Assembly (NCBI RefSeq): GCF_008795985.1
Contig: NZ_VMHP01000001.1
Location: 1,798,001-1,862,000 of the forward strand
Source of the DNA: Marinobacter halotolerans
GTDB taxonomy: Bacteria; Pseudomonadota; Gammaproteobacteria; Pseudomonadales; Oleiphilaceae
Length of the DNA: 64,000 bases
Direction: 5' to 3'
In this document: piece by piece, positions 54,042-61,328 of the stretch
Position numbering within the stretch: the stretch's first letter is position 1
Layout: the number at the start of each line of letters is the position of its first letter
Notes under the pieces: generated by a model
What the model was told of the DNA's origin: nothing
The model's database searches: none
Seen by the model: the letters and a program-made list of their open reading frames with translations, nothing else
Translations under genes and position numbers: made by a program

Positions 54042-56228
54042 ATGGAAATCAACGTCAACTTTCTCGACAACCTCAGACTTGAAGCCAAGTTTGATGATTT
54101 TACTGTCGTTACTGACCAACCCATCCGCTACAAGGGTGATGGGTCGGCACCCAGCCCGTTTGACTACTTCCTCGCGTCTTCCGCCCTGTGTGCGGCCTAT
54201 TTTGTGCGGGTGTACTGCAAGGCGCGCGACATTCCCACGGAAAACATCCGCCTGTCCCAGAACAATATCGTGGACCCGGAGAACCGCTATAACCAGATCT
54301 TCAAGATTCAGGTAGAGCTGCCCGAAGACATTTCCGACAAGGATCGCCAGGGCATTCTGCGCTCTATCGACCGCTGCACGGTGAAAAAAGTGGTCCAGAC
54401 CAACCCCACTTTTGAGATCGAGCAGGTCGCGAATCTGGACGAAGACGCCCAGGCCCTGCTGATGACCAAGCCCCTGGGCGAAACCAGCACCTACATCGAG
54501 GGCAAGGACCTGCCGCTGGAGCAGACCATTGCCAATATGACGTCGATCCTGGCGGACCTGGGCATGAAGATCGAAATTGCCTCCTGGCGCAACATCGTGC
54601 CCCACGTGTGGTCCCTGCATATTCGTGATGCCGCCTCCCCCATGTGCTTTACCAACGGCAAGGGTGCCACGAAAGAGAGCGCGCTTTGTTCTGCGCTGGG
54701 CGAGTTTATCGAACGCCTGAGCTGCAACTTCTTTTACAACGACCAGTTCTTTGGCGAGGAGATCGCCAACAGCGACTTCGTTCATTATCCCAACGAAAAA
54801 TGGTTCCTGCCGGGGCCTGATGACGAGCTGCCTGAAGGCATTCTGGACGACCACTGCCTGGCCATCTACAACCCCGATGGCGAGGTGCACGGCAGCAACC
54901 TGATCGACACCAATTCCGGTCGCACCGACCGTGGCATTGTGTCCCTGCCGTTTGAGCGCCGGTCCGACGGTAAGCTGGTGTACTTCCCCTCCAACCTTAT
55001 TGAAAACCTGTTCCTCAGCAACGGCATGAGCGCAGGCAACACCCTGCCCGAAGCCCAGGTGCAGTGCCTGTCGGAGATCTTCGAGCGGGCGGTGAAAAAG
55101 CAGATCATTGAAGAAGAAATCGCCCTTCCGGACGTGCCGCAACCTGTGCTGGATAAGTACCCGCACATCGTGGAGGGCATCAAGGCGCTGGAGGACCAGG
55201 GTTTTCCGATTCTGGTGAAAGACGCCTCCCTGGGCGGTCAGTTCCCGGTGATGTGCGTCACACTGATGAACCCCAGAAACGGCGGCGTGTTTGCCTCGTT
55301 TGGCGCGCATCCCAGTTTCGAAGTGGCACTGGAGCGCAGCCTGACCGAACTGCTACAGGGCCGCAGCTTTGAAAACCTGAACGACGTACCGCCGCCCACC
55401 TTCAACAGCCAGGCGGTCACCGAGCCCAACAATTTCGTTGAGCACTTTATCGACTCCACCGGCCTGGTGTCCTGGCGATTCTTCAGCGCAAAGTCCGATC
55501 TGGAATTTGTGGAATGGGACTTCTCCGGCACGAACGAAGAAGAGGCGAAAGGCCTGTTCGGCATCCTCGAAGACATGGGTAAAGAAGTCTACGTGGCCAC
55601 CCATGAAGATCTGGGCGCGCCGGTCTGCCGCATACTGGTGCCCGGCTATTCCGAGGTCTACCCCGTGGAGGATCTGGTGTGGGACAACACCAACATGGCC
55701 CTGGACTACCGCGAGGATATCCTAAACCTGCACGCCCTGAGCGACGACCAGTTGGCGGACCTGGCGGAACGGCTGGAAGCCAGCCAGCTCGACAACTACA
55801 TGACCATCATCAGCCTGATCGGTATCGAGTTCGACGAGAACACCGTCTGGGGCCAGCTCACCATTCTGGAACTGAAACTGCTGATTTGCCTGGCCCTGCA
55901 ATGGCATGAAGAAGCGCTGGAATTTGTCGACATGTTCCTGCAGTTCAACGACAACACCGTCGAACGGAACCTGTTCTACCGCGCCGTGAATGCCGTACTG
56001 GAAATCACCCTGGACGACGAGCTGGAGCTGGACGACTACCTGGCCAGCTTCAAACGCATGTACGGCGACCAGACCATGGACGACGTCGTCGGCCTGGTGG
56101 AAGGCAGCGTGCGTTTCCACGGCCTGACGCCCACCAATACGCAGCTGGAAGGGCTGGAAAAGCACCTGCGGCTGATAGAAAGCTACAAGAAGTTGCATGC
56201 CGCGCGGGCAGCAAAGGCATCCGTCTAG
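54042..56228 (+). CDS. ycaO: OsmC-YcaO fusion protein
   Basis: 728 residues. The N-terminal OsmC-like domain (about 1-140) keeps both redox Cys residues, Cys50 (SSALCAAYF) and Cys112 (SIDRCTVKK). The YcaO domain (about 150-560) has SALGEFIERLS and NGMSAGNTLPEAQVQCLSEIFERA, the ATP-binding YcaO segments. A helical C-terminal part resembles the E. coli YcaO tail. In E. coli YcaO helps RimO methylthiolate ribosomal protein S12. The added OsmC part could protect or deliver sulfur; that is inference. The ATG at 54042 has only a weak ribosome site. Confidence 0.9.
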   Translation: MEINVNFLDNLRLEAKFDDFTVVTDQPIRYKGDGSAPSPFDYFLASSALCAAYFVRVYCKARDIPTENIRLSQNNIVDPENRYNQIFKIQVELPEDISDKDRQGILRSIDRCTVKKVVQTNPTFEIEQVANLDEDAQALLMTKPLGETSTYIEGKDLPLEQTIANMTSILADLGMKIEIASWRNIVPHVWSLHIRDAASPMCFTNGKGATKESALCSALGEFIERLSCNFFYNDQFFGEEIANSDFVHYPNEKWFLPGPDDELPEGILDDHCLAIYNPDGEVHGSNLIDTNSGRTDRGIVSLPFERRSDGKLVYFPSNLIENLFLSNGMSAGNTLPEAQVQCLSEIFERAVKKQIIEEEIALPDVPQPVLDKYPHIVEGIKALEDQGFPILVKDASLGGQFPVMCVTLMNPRNGGVFASFGAHPSFEVALERSLTELLQGRSFENLNDVPPPTFNSQAVTEPNNFVEHFIDSTGLVSWRFFSAKSDLEFVEWDFSGTNEEEAKGLFGILEDMGKEVYVATHEDLGAPVCRILVPGYSEVYPVEDLVWDNTNMALDYREDILNLHALSDDQLADLAERLEASQLDNYMTIISLIGIEFDENTVWGQLTILELKLLICLALQWHEEALEFVDMFLQFNDNTVERNLFYRAVNAVLEITLDDELELDDYLASFKRMYGDQTMDDVVGLVEGSVRFHGLTPTNTQLEGLEKHLRLIESYKKLHAARAAKASV

Positions 56229-56387
56229 AAAGGTCGGACCCGCGCGATAAGAGTGGGTGCCTGGATATACAGTATGATTGTATGAGCAAAATGCAGACGT
56301 CGCGATACTACGTAAATTGAGTTAAGGGAAAAGGTAAGTCGCTGTTTTTAAGGCGGAAACTGCGGAGTCAGATTCCGTGATTTGGTG

Positions 56388-56447
56388 TAATAACGACGAA
56401 GTCACGGTTTTGCAATATGGGAGACTTCGGTCTAATTGCTGTTAAGA
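56388..56447 (+). other. Possible left recombination boundary of the cassette array
   Basis: GTTAAGA at 56441-56447 has the GTTRRRY form of an integron core site and lies 13 bp before the first cassette gene, the same spacing as in the other cassettes. An inverted repeat (GACGAAGTC/GACTTCGGTC) and TAATAAC lie before it. The site does not fold as a proper attC, so it may be an attI-like remnant. The rest of the 231-bp gap (56229-56459) shows no gene. Confidence 0.35.
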
Positions 56448-56459
56448 ATGGAGTACCCA

Positions 56460-57053
56460 ATGAATGATCAGCCTGAAGAACAGGTTTCCGAGGAGGAATC
56501 TGAAAAAGGGTCCTCATATGAACATGCATCCCACTGGGCCGATGTTTTTCTTGACGAGTTCAGTAAGGAGTCCGATCGCGCAGCAGTAATTGTGGCTGCT
56601 TCAATTTTTGATGATGCCCTCGGTAATTTGCTAAAACAGTTTTTAGTCCCCACACCTTCCTCGCAAGATGAGCTTTTTGACGGTGCAAATGCGCCGATAT
56701 CAACTTTTAGCGCGAAAATTGCGTTCGCACACCGGCTGGGCCTAATTTCTAGTGCTTTCGCAAGAAATTTGCATTTGATTCGACGAATTCGCAATGAGTT
56801 TGCGCACAATATCCATGGCGGCTCATTTCAAGATAGCGCTGTTAAGAGTCGAGTGATGGAACTTTATAAAAGCCAAAAATACGTAAACGGAAGCGACGAC
56901 ACGCGCCTGAACCCCAAGGGGCCTCGTGGTGATTTCCTGACTGTCTGTTTATGGATGCTTTGGTCAATCAACTCAGACTTAGAGAGGATCCAGCCACTCC
57001 ACGAAGCGGCGCCTGAGTTTGGTTTTAACCCTAAGCTGAGCCATGATTCTTAA
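56460..57053 (+). CDS. MltR-family protein (cassette 1)
   Basis: 197 residues from the ATG at 56460, with GGAG seven bases upstream. The MltR-type core is clear: ESDRAAVIVAASIFDDAL (about 39-56), APISTFSAKIAFAHRLGLIS and HLIRRIRNEFAH. Proteins of this type include the mannitol operon repressor and stand-alone homologues in mobile elements; no DNA-binding motif is visible. Its base composition is lower in GC than the chromosome nearby, which fits a captured cassette. It is followed immediately by an attC site. Confidence 0.85.
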   Translation: MNDQPEEQVSEEESEKGSSYEHASHWADVFLDEFSKESDRAAVIVAASIFDDALGNLLKQFLVPTPSSQDELFDGANAPISTFSAKIAFAHRLGLISSAFARNLHLIRRIRNEFAHNIHGGSFQDSAVKSRVMELYKSQKYVNGSDDTRLNPKGPRGDFLTVCLWMLWSINSDLERIQPLHEAAPEFGFNPKLSHDS

Positions 57054-57134
57054 CCAGTCGCTCAAGTTCGTTCCCGGCCTGACGGCCGTCCACCGGACGT
57101 CCCTGACGGGCCGCCGCTTAGCTTCGCGTTAAAT
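57048..57134 (+). other. attC site 1
   Basis: R'' TCTTAAC and R' GTTAAAT enclose an 87-bp fold. L'' GCT(C)AAG pairs with L' CTTAGC, leaving an extrahelical C, as integron integrases require. The inner part has the shared CACCGGACG motif. It lies at the end of the MltR-like gene. Confidence 0.85.
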
Positions 57135-57153
57135 TCAGGGAGGAAACGCAAAC

Positions 57154-57534
57154 ATGGAGAAAGTTGTCACAGGCCTGCTGGTGCTCGTAGGCATCATTCA
57201 CCTCTTGCCCGTTTCCGGCGTTTTGGGTGTTGAGCGCCTTGCTGCCTTATACGGCCTTTCGCTGGGTGAGCCCAACATTGAAATCCTGATGCGTCATCGG
57301 GCCATCCTGTTCGGGCTTCTTGGTCTCTTCTTGGTTTATGCAGCGTTCCAGCCATCGCTACAACTAATGGCAATCGTTGCAGGCCTTGTCAGCGTTGTGT
57401 CCTTCATCGCTATTGCGTGGTCGGTTGGTGGGTACAATGAGGAAGTTCGCAAGGTGGTCATCGCAGACATCATTGCCACTATCGCGCTCATTGCTGCAGG
57501 GGCAATCCATGTCGTCACCCGCAACCAAATTTAA
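57154..57534 (+). CDS. Small four-helix membrane protein (cassette 2)
   Basis: 126 residues, four hydrophobic helices, starting MEKVVTGLLVLVGIIHLLP. Relatives are frequent in integron cassettes and, as I recall, often carry the mistaken name phosphopantetheine adenylyltransferase; nothing here supports that enzyme. A GGGAGG ribosome site lies before the ATG. Function unknown. Confidence 0.8.
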   Translation: MEKVVTGLLVLVGIIHLLPVSGVLGVERLAALYGLSLGEPNIEILMRHRAILFGLLGLFLVYAAFQPSLQLMAIVAGLVSVVSFIAIAWSVGGYNEEVRKVVIADIIATIALIAAGAIHVVTRNQI

Positions 57535-57603
57535 CAAGGCGCAGCAGTACGTGGCCTACGGCCACCGGACGGCTTTCAGCCGCCGCTGTGCTTGGCGTTA
57601 TGC
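57529..57603 (+). other. attC site 2
   Basis: R'' ATTTAAC and R' GTTATGC enclose 75 bp. L'' GCA(G)CAG pairs with L' CTGTGC, leaving an extrahelical G. The centre has GTGGCCTACGGCCACCGGACG. It overlaps the stop of the membrane-protein gene. Confidence 0.88.
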
Positions 57604-57624
57604 ACAAAAAATTTGGAGTCACGG

Positions 57625-58041
57625 ATGAGTTCTAGTCATATTTTCTGGCCTGTTCTGGCGCAGGTCCTTCTGACCTTAGTGATGTTTATCATTCTTGGGG
57701 GAAGGAAATCCGGCGCGGTGAAAGCCGGCAAGGTCAATCGACAACAAGCGGCTCTCGATAACCGAGTGTGGCCGGAAAATGTCGTCAAAGTTTCCAACAA
57801 CATTGCCAATCAGTTTGAGATTCCGGTTCTTTTCTACGTTCTCTGTTTCGTTCTATACAGTATCAACGCTGCCGGATCTCTCTCAGTGTTTCTGGCGTGG
57901 CTCTTTGTCGTGAGCCGGTACGCCCACGCATACGTTCATGTGACTTCAAACTATATACCAGTGAGGCTGCCTCTCTTCATGACCGGAGCCTTTGTCTTGT
58001 TGGCTATGCTGGTTGTATCGGTCTGGAATTTGGCCGCATGA
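57625..58041 (+). CDS. MAPEG-family membrane protein (cassette 3)
   Basis: 138 residues from the ATG at 57625, with GGAG upstream. Four membrane helices and the MAPEG pattern: NNIANQFEIPVLFYVLCF, and FVVSRYAHAYVHV. MAPEG proteins include microsomal glutathione transferases; bacterial members are mostly uncharacterised. It lies between two attC sites and is a complete cassette. Confidence 0.85.
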   Translation: MSSSHIFWPVLAQVLLTLVMFIILGGRKSGAVKAGKVNRQQAALDNRVWPENVVKVSNNIANQFEIPVLFYVLCFVLYSINAAGSLSVFLAWLFVVSRYAHAYVHVTSNYIPVRLPLFMTGAFVLLAMLVVSVWNLAA

Positions 58042-58050
58042 CGCACGCTT

Positions 58051-58135
58051 GCATAACAAGGCAATCAAATTCTTTCCGGCCTACGGCCTCCACCGGACGC
58101 CCTTGTCAAGGTGCCGTTTATTGCTGGCGTTAGAT
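58051..58135 (+). other. attC site 3
   Basis: R'' GCATAAC and R' GTTAGAT enclose 85 bp. L'' AAT(C)AAA pairs with L' TTTATT, leaving an extrahelical C. The centre has CCGGCCTACGGCCTCCACCGG. It follows the first MAPEG gene. Confidence 0.88.
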
Positions 58136-58153
58136 TTTTCTGAAAGGAAGCGT

Positions 58154-58402
58154 ATGAAAAGTCTGCTTTGTTGTACTGGAATATTTTTTATAGCACTGGG
58201 AACACAAGGGTGTGCCGCTCCCTACTATGGTTTAACCGGAGAAGAGTGGAACAGCTTGAGTGAGGACGAGCAAGCTGCTGTCAAAGCGGAGTATCGAGAC
58301 ATACTCGTTCTTCAAGAAGGTCAAAAACGTCGCAAACTCCACGATGCAAGGACTCAGTCAATTGTCGACTACGGCATCAATGGTCAAAAATCTGGACAGT
58401 AA
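58154..58402 (+). CDS. Small putative lipoprotein (cassette 4)
   Basis: 82 residues. A signal peptide ends in LGTQGC (Cys20), a rather weak lipobox. The mature part is charged, with EEWNSLSEDEQAAVKAEYRD. AAAGGAAG precedes the ATG. No family is recognised. It is bounded by attC sites on both sides. Confidence 0.75.
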   Translation: MKSLLCCTGIFFIALGTQGCAAPYYGLTGEEWNSLSEDEQAAVKAEYRDILVLQEGQKRRKLHDARTQSIVDYGINGQKSGQ

Positions 58403-58492
58403 ATCTAACCAATCGGTCAACCGGACGCCAAAAGCTGTGTGCTTTTGGTTCCCGTCGCTGTCGCGCCGGCGCCGGTTACCGCAGCGTTACAC
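58403..58492 (+). other. attC site 4
   Basis: R'' ATCTAAC and R' GTTACAC enclose 90 bp. L'' CGGT(C)AACCGG pairs with L' CCGGTTACCG, leaving an extrahelical C. The tip carries its own hairpin, CCAAAAGC-TGTGT-GCTTTTGG. It is the best-folded site in the array. Confidence 0.9.
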
Positions 58493-58495
58493 GAT

Positions 58496-58915
58496 ATGTT
58501 GAATGTCGTAGACCTTTTAGGAAAAACCTTTTCTGCTGAAGAGGACGGCTCTTTCACTCGAACCGTTATGGAAGAGGATGAGGGGCACGGTGTGTATTCC
58601 GACCACGTGGAGTCGAAAAGCGGTTTATGGCAGATGAATTTGGATACCAGCGGTATAGTTGAGACCATTTTCCTGCAAGCTATGCCAGCATCATCTTTGC
58701 CTTTTGGCCTCGAAGCTTCGATGAAACCAGATGATGTAGTTCGCCTTTTTGGCACCCCTGATAAATCAGGTGAGGAAAAAGAGATCGAGTTTTTGGGAAA
58801 ATATGGTCCTTGGTTGCGCTTCGATCACGAAGATATCTGTATTCATGTCGAATTTCATATCGGCACGCATTCGCTAAAGAAAGTCACCCTTATGCTTCCT
58901 GAAATTGCGCCATAA
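58496..58915 (+). CDS. Unknown cytoplasmic protein (cassette 5)
   Basis: 139 residues from the ATG at 58496, four bases after the attC; the frame is also open from a GTG at 58439 inside the attC. No signal peptide. It is acidic, with MKPDDVVRLFGTPDKSGEEKE near 75-95, which looks like a short regulatory or adaptor fold. It has no ribosome site, so expression may be weak or start inside the site. Not recognised. Confidence 0.68.
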   Translation: MLNVVDLLGKTFSAEEDGSFTRTVMEEDEGHGVYSDHVESKSGLWQMNLDTSGIVETIFLQAMPASSLPFGLEASMKPDDVVRLFGTPDKSGEEKEIEFLGKYGPWLRFDHEDICIHVEFHIGTHSLKKVTLMLPEIAP

Positions 58916-58919
58916 TTTC

Positions 58920-58994
58920 GTGTAACAAGGCGCTGTAGTACGCGGCCGATGGTCGCCGGACGCCCTTGTAAGGGCGCTTAGCTTGGCATTCACT
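58920..58994 (+). other. attC site 5 with altered cleavage triplet
   Basis: R'' GTGTAAC, the GCT(G)TAG/CTTAGC stem and the CCGGACG centre are kept. R' reads ATTCACT, so the first base of the GTT triplet, cut by the integrase, is changed to A. It may be inactive. Confidence 0.75.
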
Positions 58995-59025
58995 GCGCCA
59001 GGACTCTACTCAGGAGCATAAAAGG

Positions 59026-59652
59026 GTGTATGTCCCGAATCACTTCAAAGAAGACAACCAGGAAAAGCTTCAACAGTACGTTCGCGATTATAGCTTCGGT
59101 ATGCTCGTTATCGCCGACGAGGAAGGGATTGAGGCCAATCACGTCCCCTTTCACCTGAGTGTTGGTGAAAACGGTTCTCTTGGTCATCTTCAGTGTCATC
59201 TGGCTCGCAGCAACCCCGTCTGGCAGCGCATGCAGGGCGGGGCTAAAGTGCTGGCCGTTTTTCAGGGGCCAAATGCCTACGTCTCGCCCTCGTGGTACCC
59301 AACCAAGGCTGAGACAGGCCGGGTCGTCCCGACATGGAACTATCTGGCTGTACATGCGCAAGGTAGCGCCCGGATTATTCAGGACCCTAGCTGGTTAAAG
59401 CGTCATCTCCACCAGCTCACAGACCAACACGAGTCGCAAATGGTTGCCCCTTGGTCCGTGAGTGATGCGCCAGCGGATTTCACGGAACGTCTGGTACAGG
59501 CAATTGTTGGCGTAGAGATCAAAATTGAAACTCTGACGGGTAAGCTGAAAGCAAGTCAGAACCAGCCAGAGAGGAATCGGGCCGGTGTAAAAGCTGGCCT
59601 GGAGACCGGAGTAGAGGCGCAGAACCGTGCCATGGCCAAGCTCATCAGCTAA
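59026..59652 (+). CDS. PaiB-like FMN-binding protein (cassette 6)
   Basis: 208 residues with GTG start at 59026 and AGGAG upstream. The N terminus MYVPNHFKEDNQEKLQQYV and the core YVSPSWYP and VPTWNYLAVHAQG are typical of the PaiB flavin-binding family, often called negative transcriptional regulators. It probably binds FMN and reduces a small molecule. The flanking attC sites both have altered cleavage triplets, so the cassette may be fixed. Confidence 0.87.
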   Translation: MYVPNHFKEDNQEKLQQYVRDYSFGMLVIADEEGIEANHVPFHLSVGENGSLGHLQCHLARSNPVWQRMQGGAKVLAVFQGPNAYVSPSWYPTKAETGRVVPTWNYLAVHAQGSARIIQDPSWLKRHLHQLTDQHESQMVAPWSVSDAPADFTERLVQAIVGVEIKIETLTGKLKASQNQPERNRAGVKAGLETGVEAQNRAMAKLIS

Positions 59653-59724
59653 CCAGGGGCTGTTGTCGGACGTCTTTTTCGTCGCTTCGCTCCTCCAATA
59701 CCAGTGCAAAGCCCAGCACTAGGG
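59647..59724 (+). other. attC site 6, decayed
   Basis: R'' AGCTAAC and the GGCT(G)TTG/CAAAGCC stem with an extrahelical G are kept, and CGGACG is present. R' reads ACTAGGG instead of GTTRRRY, so integrase cleavage is doubtful. It overlaps the end of the PaiB-like gene. Confidence 0.65.
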
Positions 59725-59737
59725 AGTAACGAAAACC

Positions 59738-60160
59738 ATGGATCAGACAGAATATTGGTACGCGGTAGCTGCAGTGCTGCTGTTCTTCAAAATGTTTGCC
59801 ATATCCCTCTATCAAGGGTTCCATCGCATCGGAAAGGGCACATTCAAGACCCCTGAGGACGCCGCGTTCGTTGGTCGCGAGGCCGCCAAAGAAGAGTTGC
59901 CGCAGGTTCAGAGAGCGGCTAAGGCTTGGTTGAATGACCTTGAGAACATTCCTATTTTTCTGGCGTTGGGGGTTGCCTACGTCTGGGTTGGTGCCGCGCC
60001 GGGGTGGGCAGCCTGGCTTTTCCTTGTCTTCACGGCAGCGCGCTACTTGCACACCGTCTTTTACCTTCTGGGGATTCAACCTTGGCGAACCGTAGCGTAT
60101 GCAGTTGGGGTTGTTTGCATGTTCATCATGAGCATCCAGATTCTCGGGGCAGTTACCTGA
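59738..60160 (+). CDS. MAPEG-family membrane protein (second copy)
   Basis: 140 residues with four membrane helices. WLNDLENIPIFLALGVAYV and FTAARYLHTVFYLLG match the MAPEG/microsomal GST pattern more closely than the first copy. AGGGAG, inside the decayed attC end, may be its ribosome site. No attC follows its stop, so it is either the last cassette with a lost site or the first chromosomal gene past the array. Confidence 0.86.
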   Translation: MDQTEYWYAVAAVLLFFKMFAISLYQGFHRIGKGTFKTPEDAAFVGREAAKEELPQVQRAAKAWLNDLENIPIFLALGVAYVWVGAAPGWAAWLFLVFTAARYLHTVFYLLGIQPWRTVAYAVGVVCMFIMSIQILGAVT

Positions 60161-60212
60161 AAGAGCCTTAAACCCCACGCCTCATAAAAACACGTTGAAA
60201 TAGAGAGTTTAA

Positions 60213-61166
60213 ATGTCCTGGCTCGCAATCCTTACCCAAGTGCTTCTGCCTCTGCTTCTGCTGGCCTGGCTGGCACTGTTTCCGGCGGCCGGCTGGCTTG
60301 CCCGGGCGCTGCAGCTGGTATCGGTTGCGGCGGTCCTTGCGGCGCTGTGGCTCACGGCTTTATGGACCATGCCACCCTTCTGGGTGCCTTACCTGTATGG
60401 AACCCTCTTTCTGATTATCGCTTTCAGGCATTGGATGAGGGACGGGTTCCCGGGGCCTCGTCCGTGGCGGGCGTCAAAAGCAAATTCCATCGCCATCGGA
60501 TTGGTGTGCGCTCTTGGCATACTGGGCGGTTACATGAGTCACCAGGCGATACAGGGAGCGGCGCTGCCCGGGGGTGAGGTAGCAGACATTGCACCGCCCT
60601 TCCCGCCCGGAAATTACCTGGTGGGCCACGGCGGCTCGACCGAGATGGTAAACGTACATCTGAAAACCCTCAATGAGTCCGTTGAACGCTTTCGGCCCTG
60701 GCGGGGGCAAAGCCGGGCTCTGGATATTTTCCGGATTACACCGCTGGGGGTACATAAGCATGGATGGCAGCCGGAAGAGCCTGAAAAGTACCTTACTTTC
60801 GGCACACCGGTATTGGCTCCATGCCAGGGGCAGGTGGCGAAGGTCGTTGATGTCCGCCCGGACATGACCGTGCCGGAAATGGATCGCAGCAGTCTGCCCG
60901 GCAATTATGTTGCCATCGATTGTGGTGATTTTTTCGTGATCCTCGCTCATCTGCAACGGGGCAGTATTACGGTTTCTGCTGGCGAACCACTGCAGATTGG
61001 CGATGCGTTGGGAAAAATGGGGAATTCCGGAAACAGCTCAGAGCCGCACCTGCATGTGCACGCCCAGCAAGGCCTGCCGGAGGAAGCCGCCTTTGGTGGT
61101 GAACCTTTATGGCTGACGATCAATGGCCGGTTTCTTGCGCGCAATGATCGTATCCATCTGCAGTGA
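60213..61166 (+). CDS. Membrane-anchored M23-type peptidase-like protein
   Basis: 317 residues with three to four N-terminal membrane helices (about 8-115) and a C-terminal LytM/M23 domain (about 160-310). The HLHVH motif and GNSGNSSEP are intact, but the first zinc ligand region reads GQSRALDIFRI, with Asp present and the usual His missing. Either a variant site or a non-catalytic peptidoglycan-binding protein. Base composition is like the chromosome, so it is probably outside the cassette array. Confidence 0.82.
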   Translation: MSWLAILTQVLLPLLLLAWLALFPAAGWLARALQLVSVAAVLAALWLTALWTMPPFWVPYLYGTLFLIIAFRHWMRDGFPGPRPWRASKANSIAIGLVCALGILGGYMSHQAIQGAALPGGEVADIAPPFPPGNYLVGHGGSTEMVNVHLKTLNESVERFRPWRGQSRALDIFRITPLGVHKHGWQPEEPEKYLTFGTPVLAPCQGQVAKVVDVRPDMTVPEMDRSSLPGNYVAIDCGDFFVILAHLQRGSITVSAGEPLQIGDALGKMGNSGNSSEPHLHVHAQQGLPEEAAFGGEPLWLTINGRFLARNDRIHLQ

Positions 61167-61328
61167 CGGGTAGGCCGTTTCAGAGCCTGGAGGTTTGCTG
61201 AAACAGGCTGGATGCGGGCCGGATGAAATGTCTTGAAGAAGTTTTTGTGACAGGCTCGCTAAAACATGCATTGTAACTATACTTAGGTCGCTAACTCGTC
61301 AGTATCCATTTATCGCAGGAGGCGCCAA

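Noticed and set aside
53832..55310. A 492-residue open frame antisense to the OsmC-YcaO gene
   Set aside because: It has the composition expected of the reverse strand of a GC-rich gene, has no recognisable domain or ribosome site, and the opposite strand encodes a clear protein.
56229..56459. Search for an integrase gene or fragment left of the cassette array
   Set aside because: No frame with tyrosine recombinase motifs is present in this gap or in any frame of the window.
60161..60212. A possible seventh attC after the second MAPEG gene (CCTTAAAC...GTTGAAA)
   Set aside because: The stretch is only about 35 bp, with no complementary L''/L' arms.
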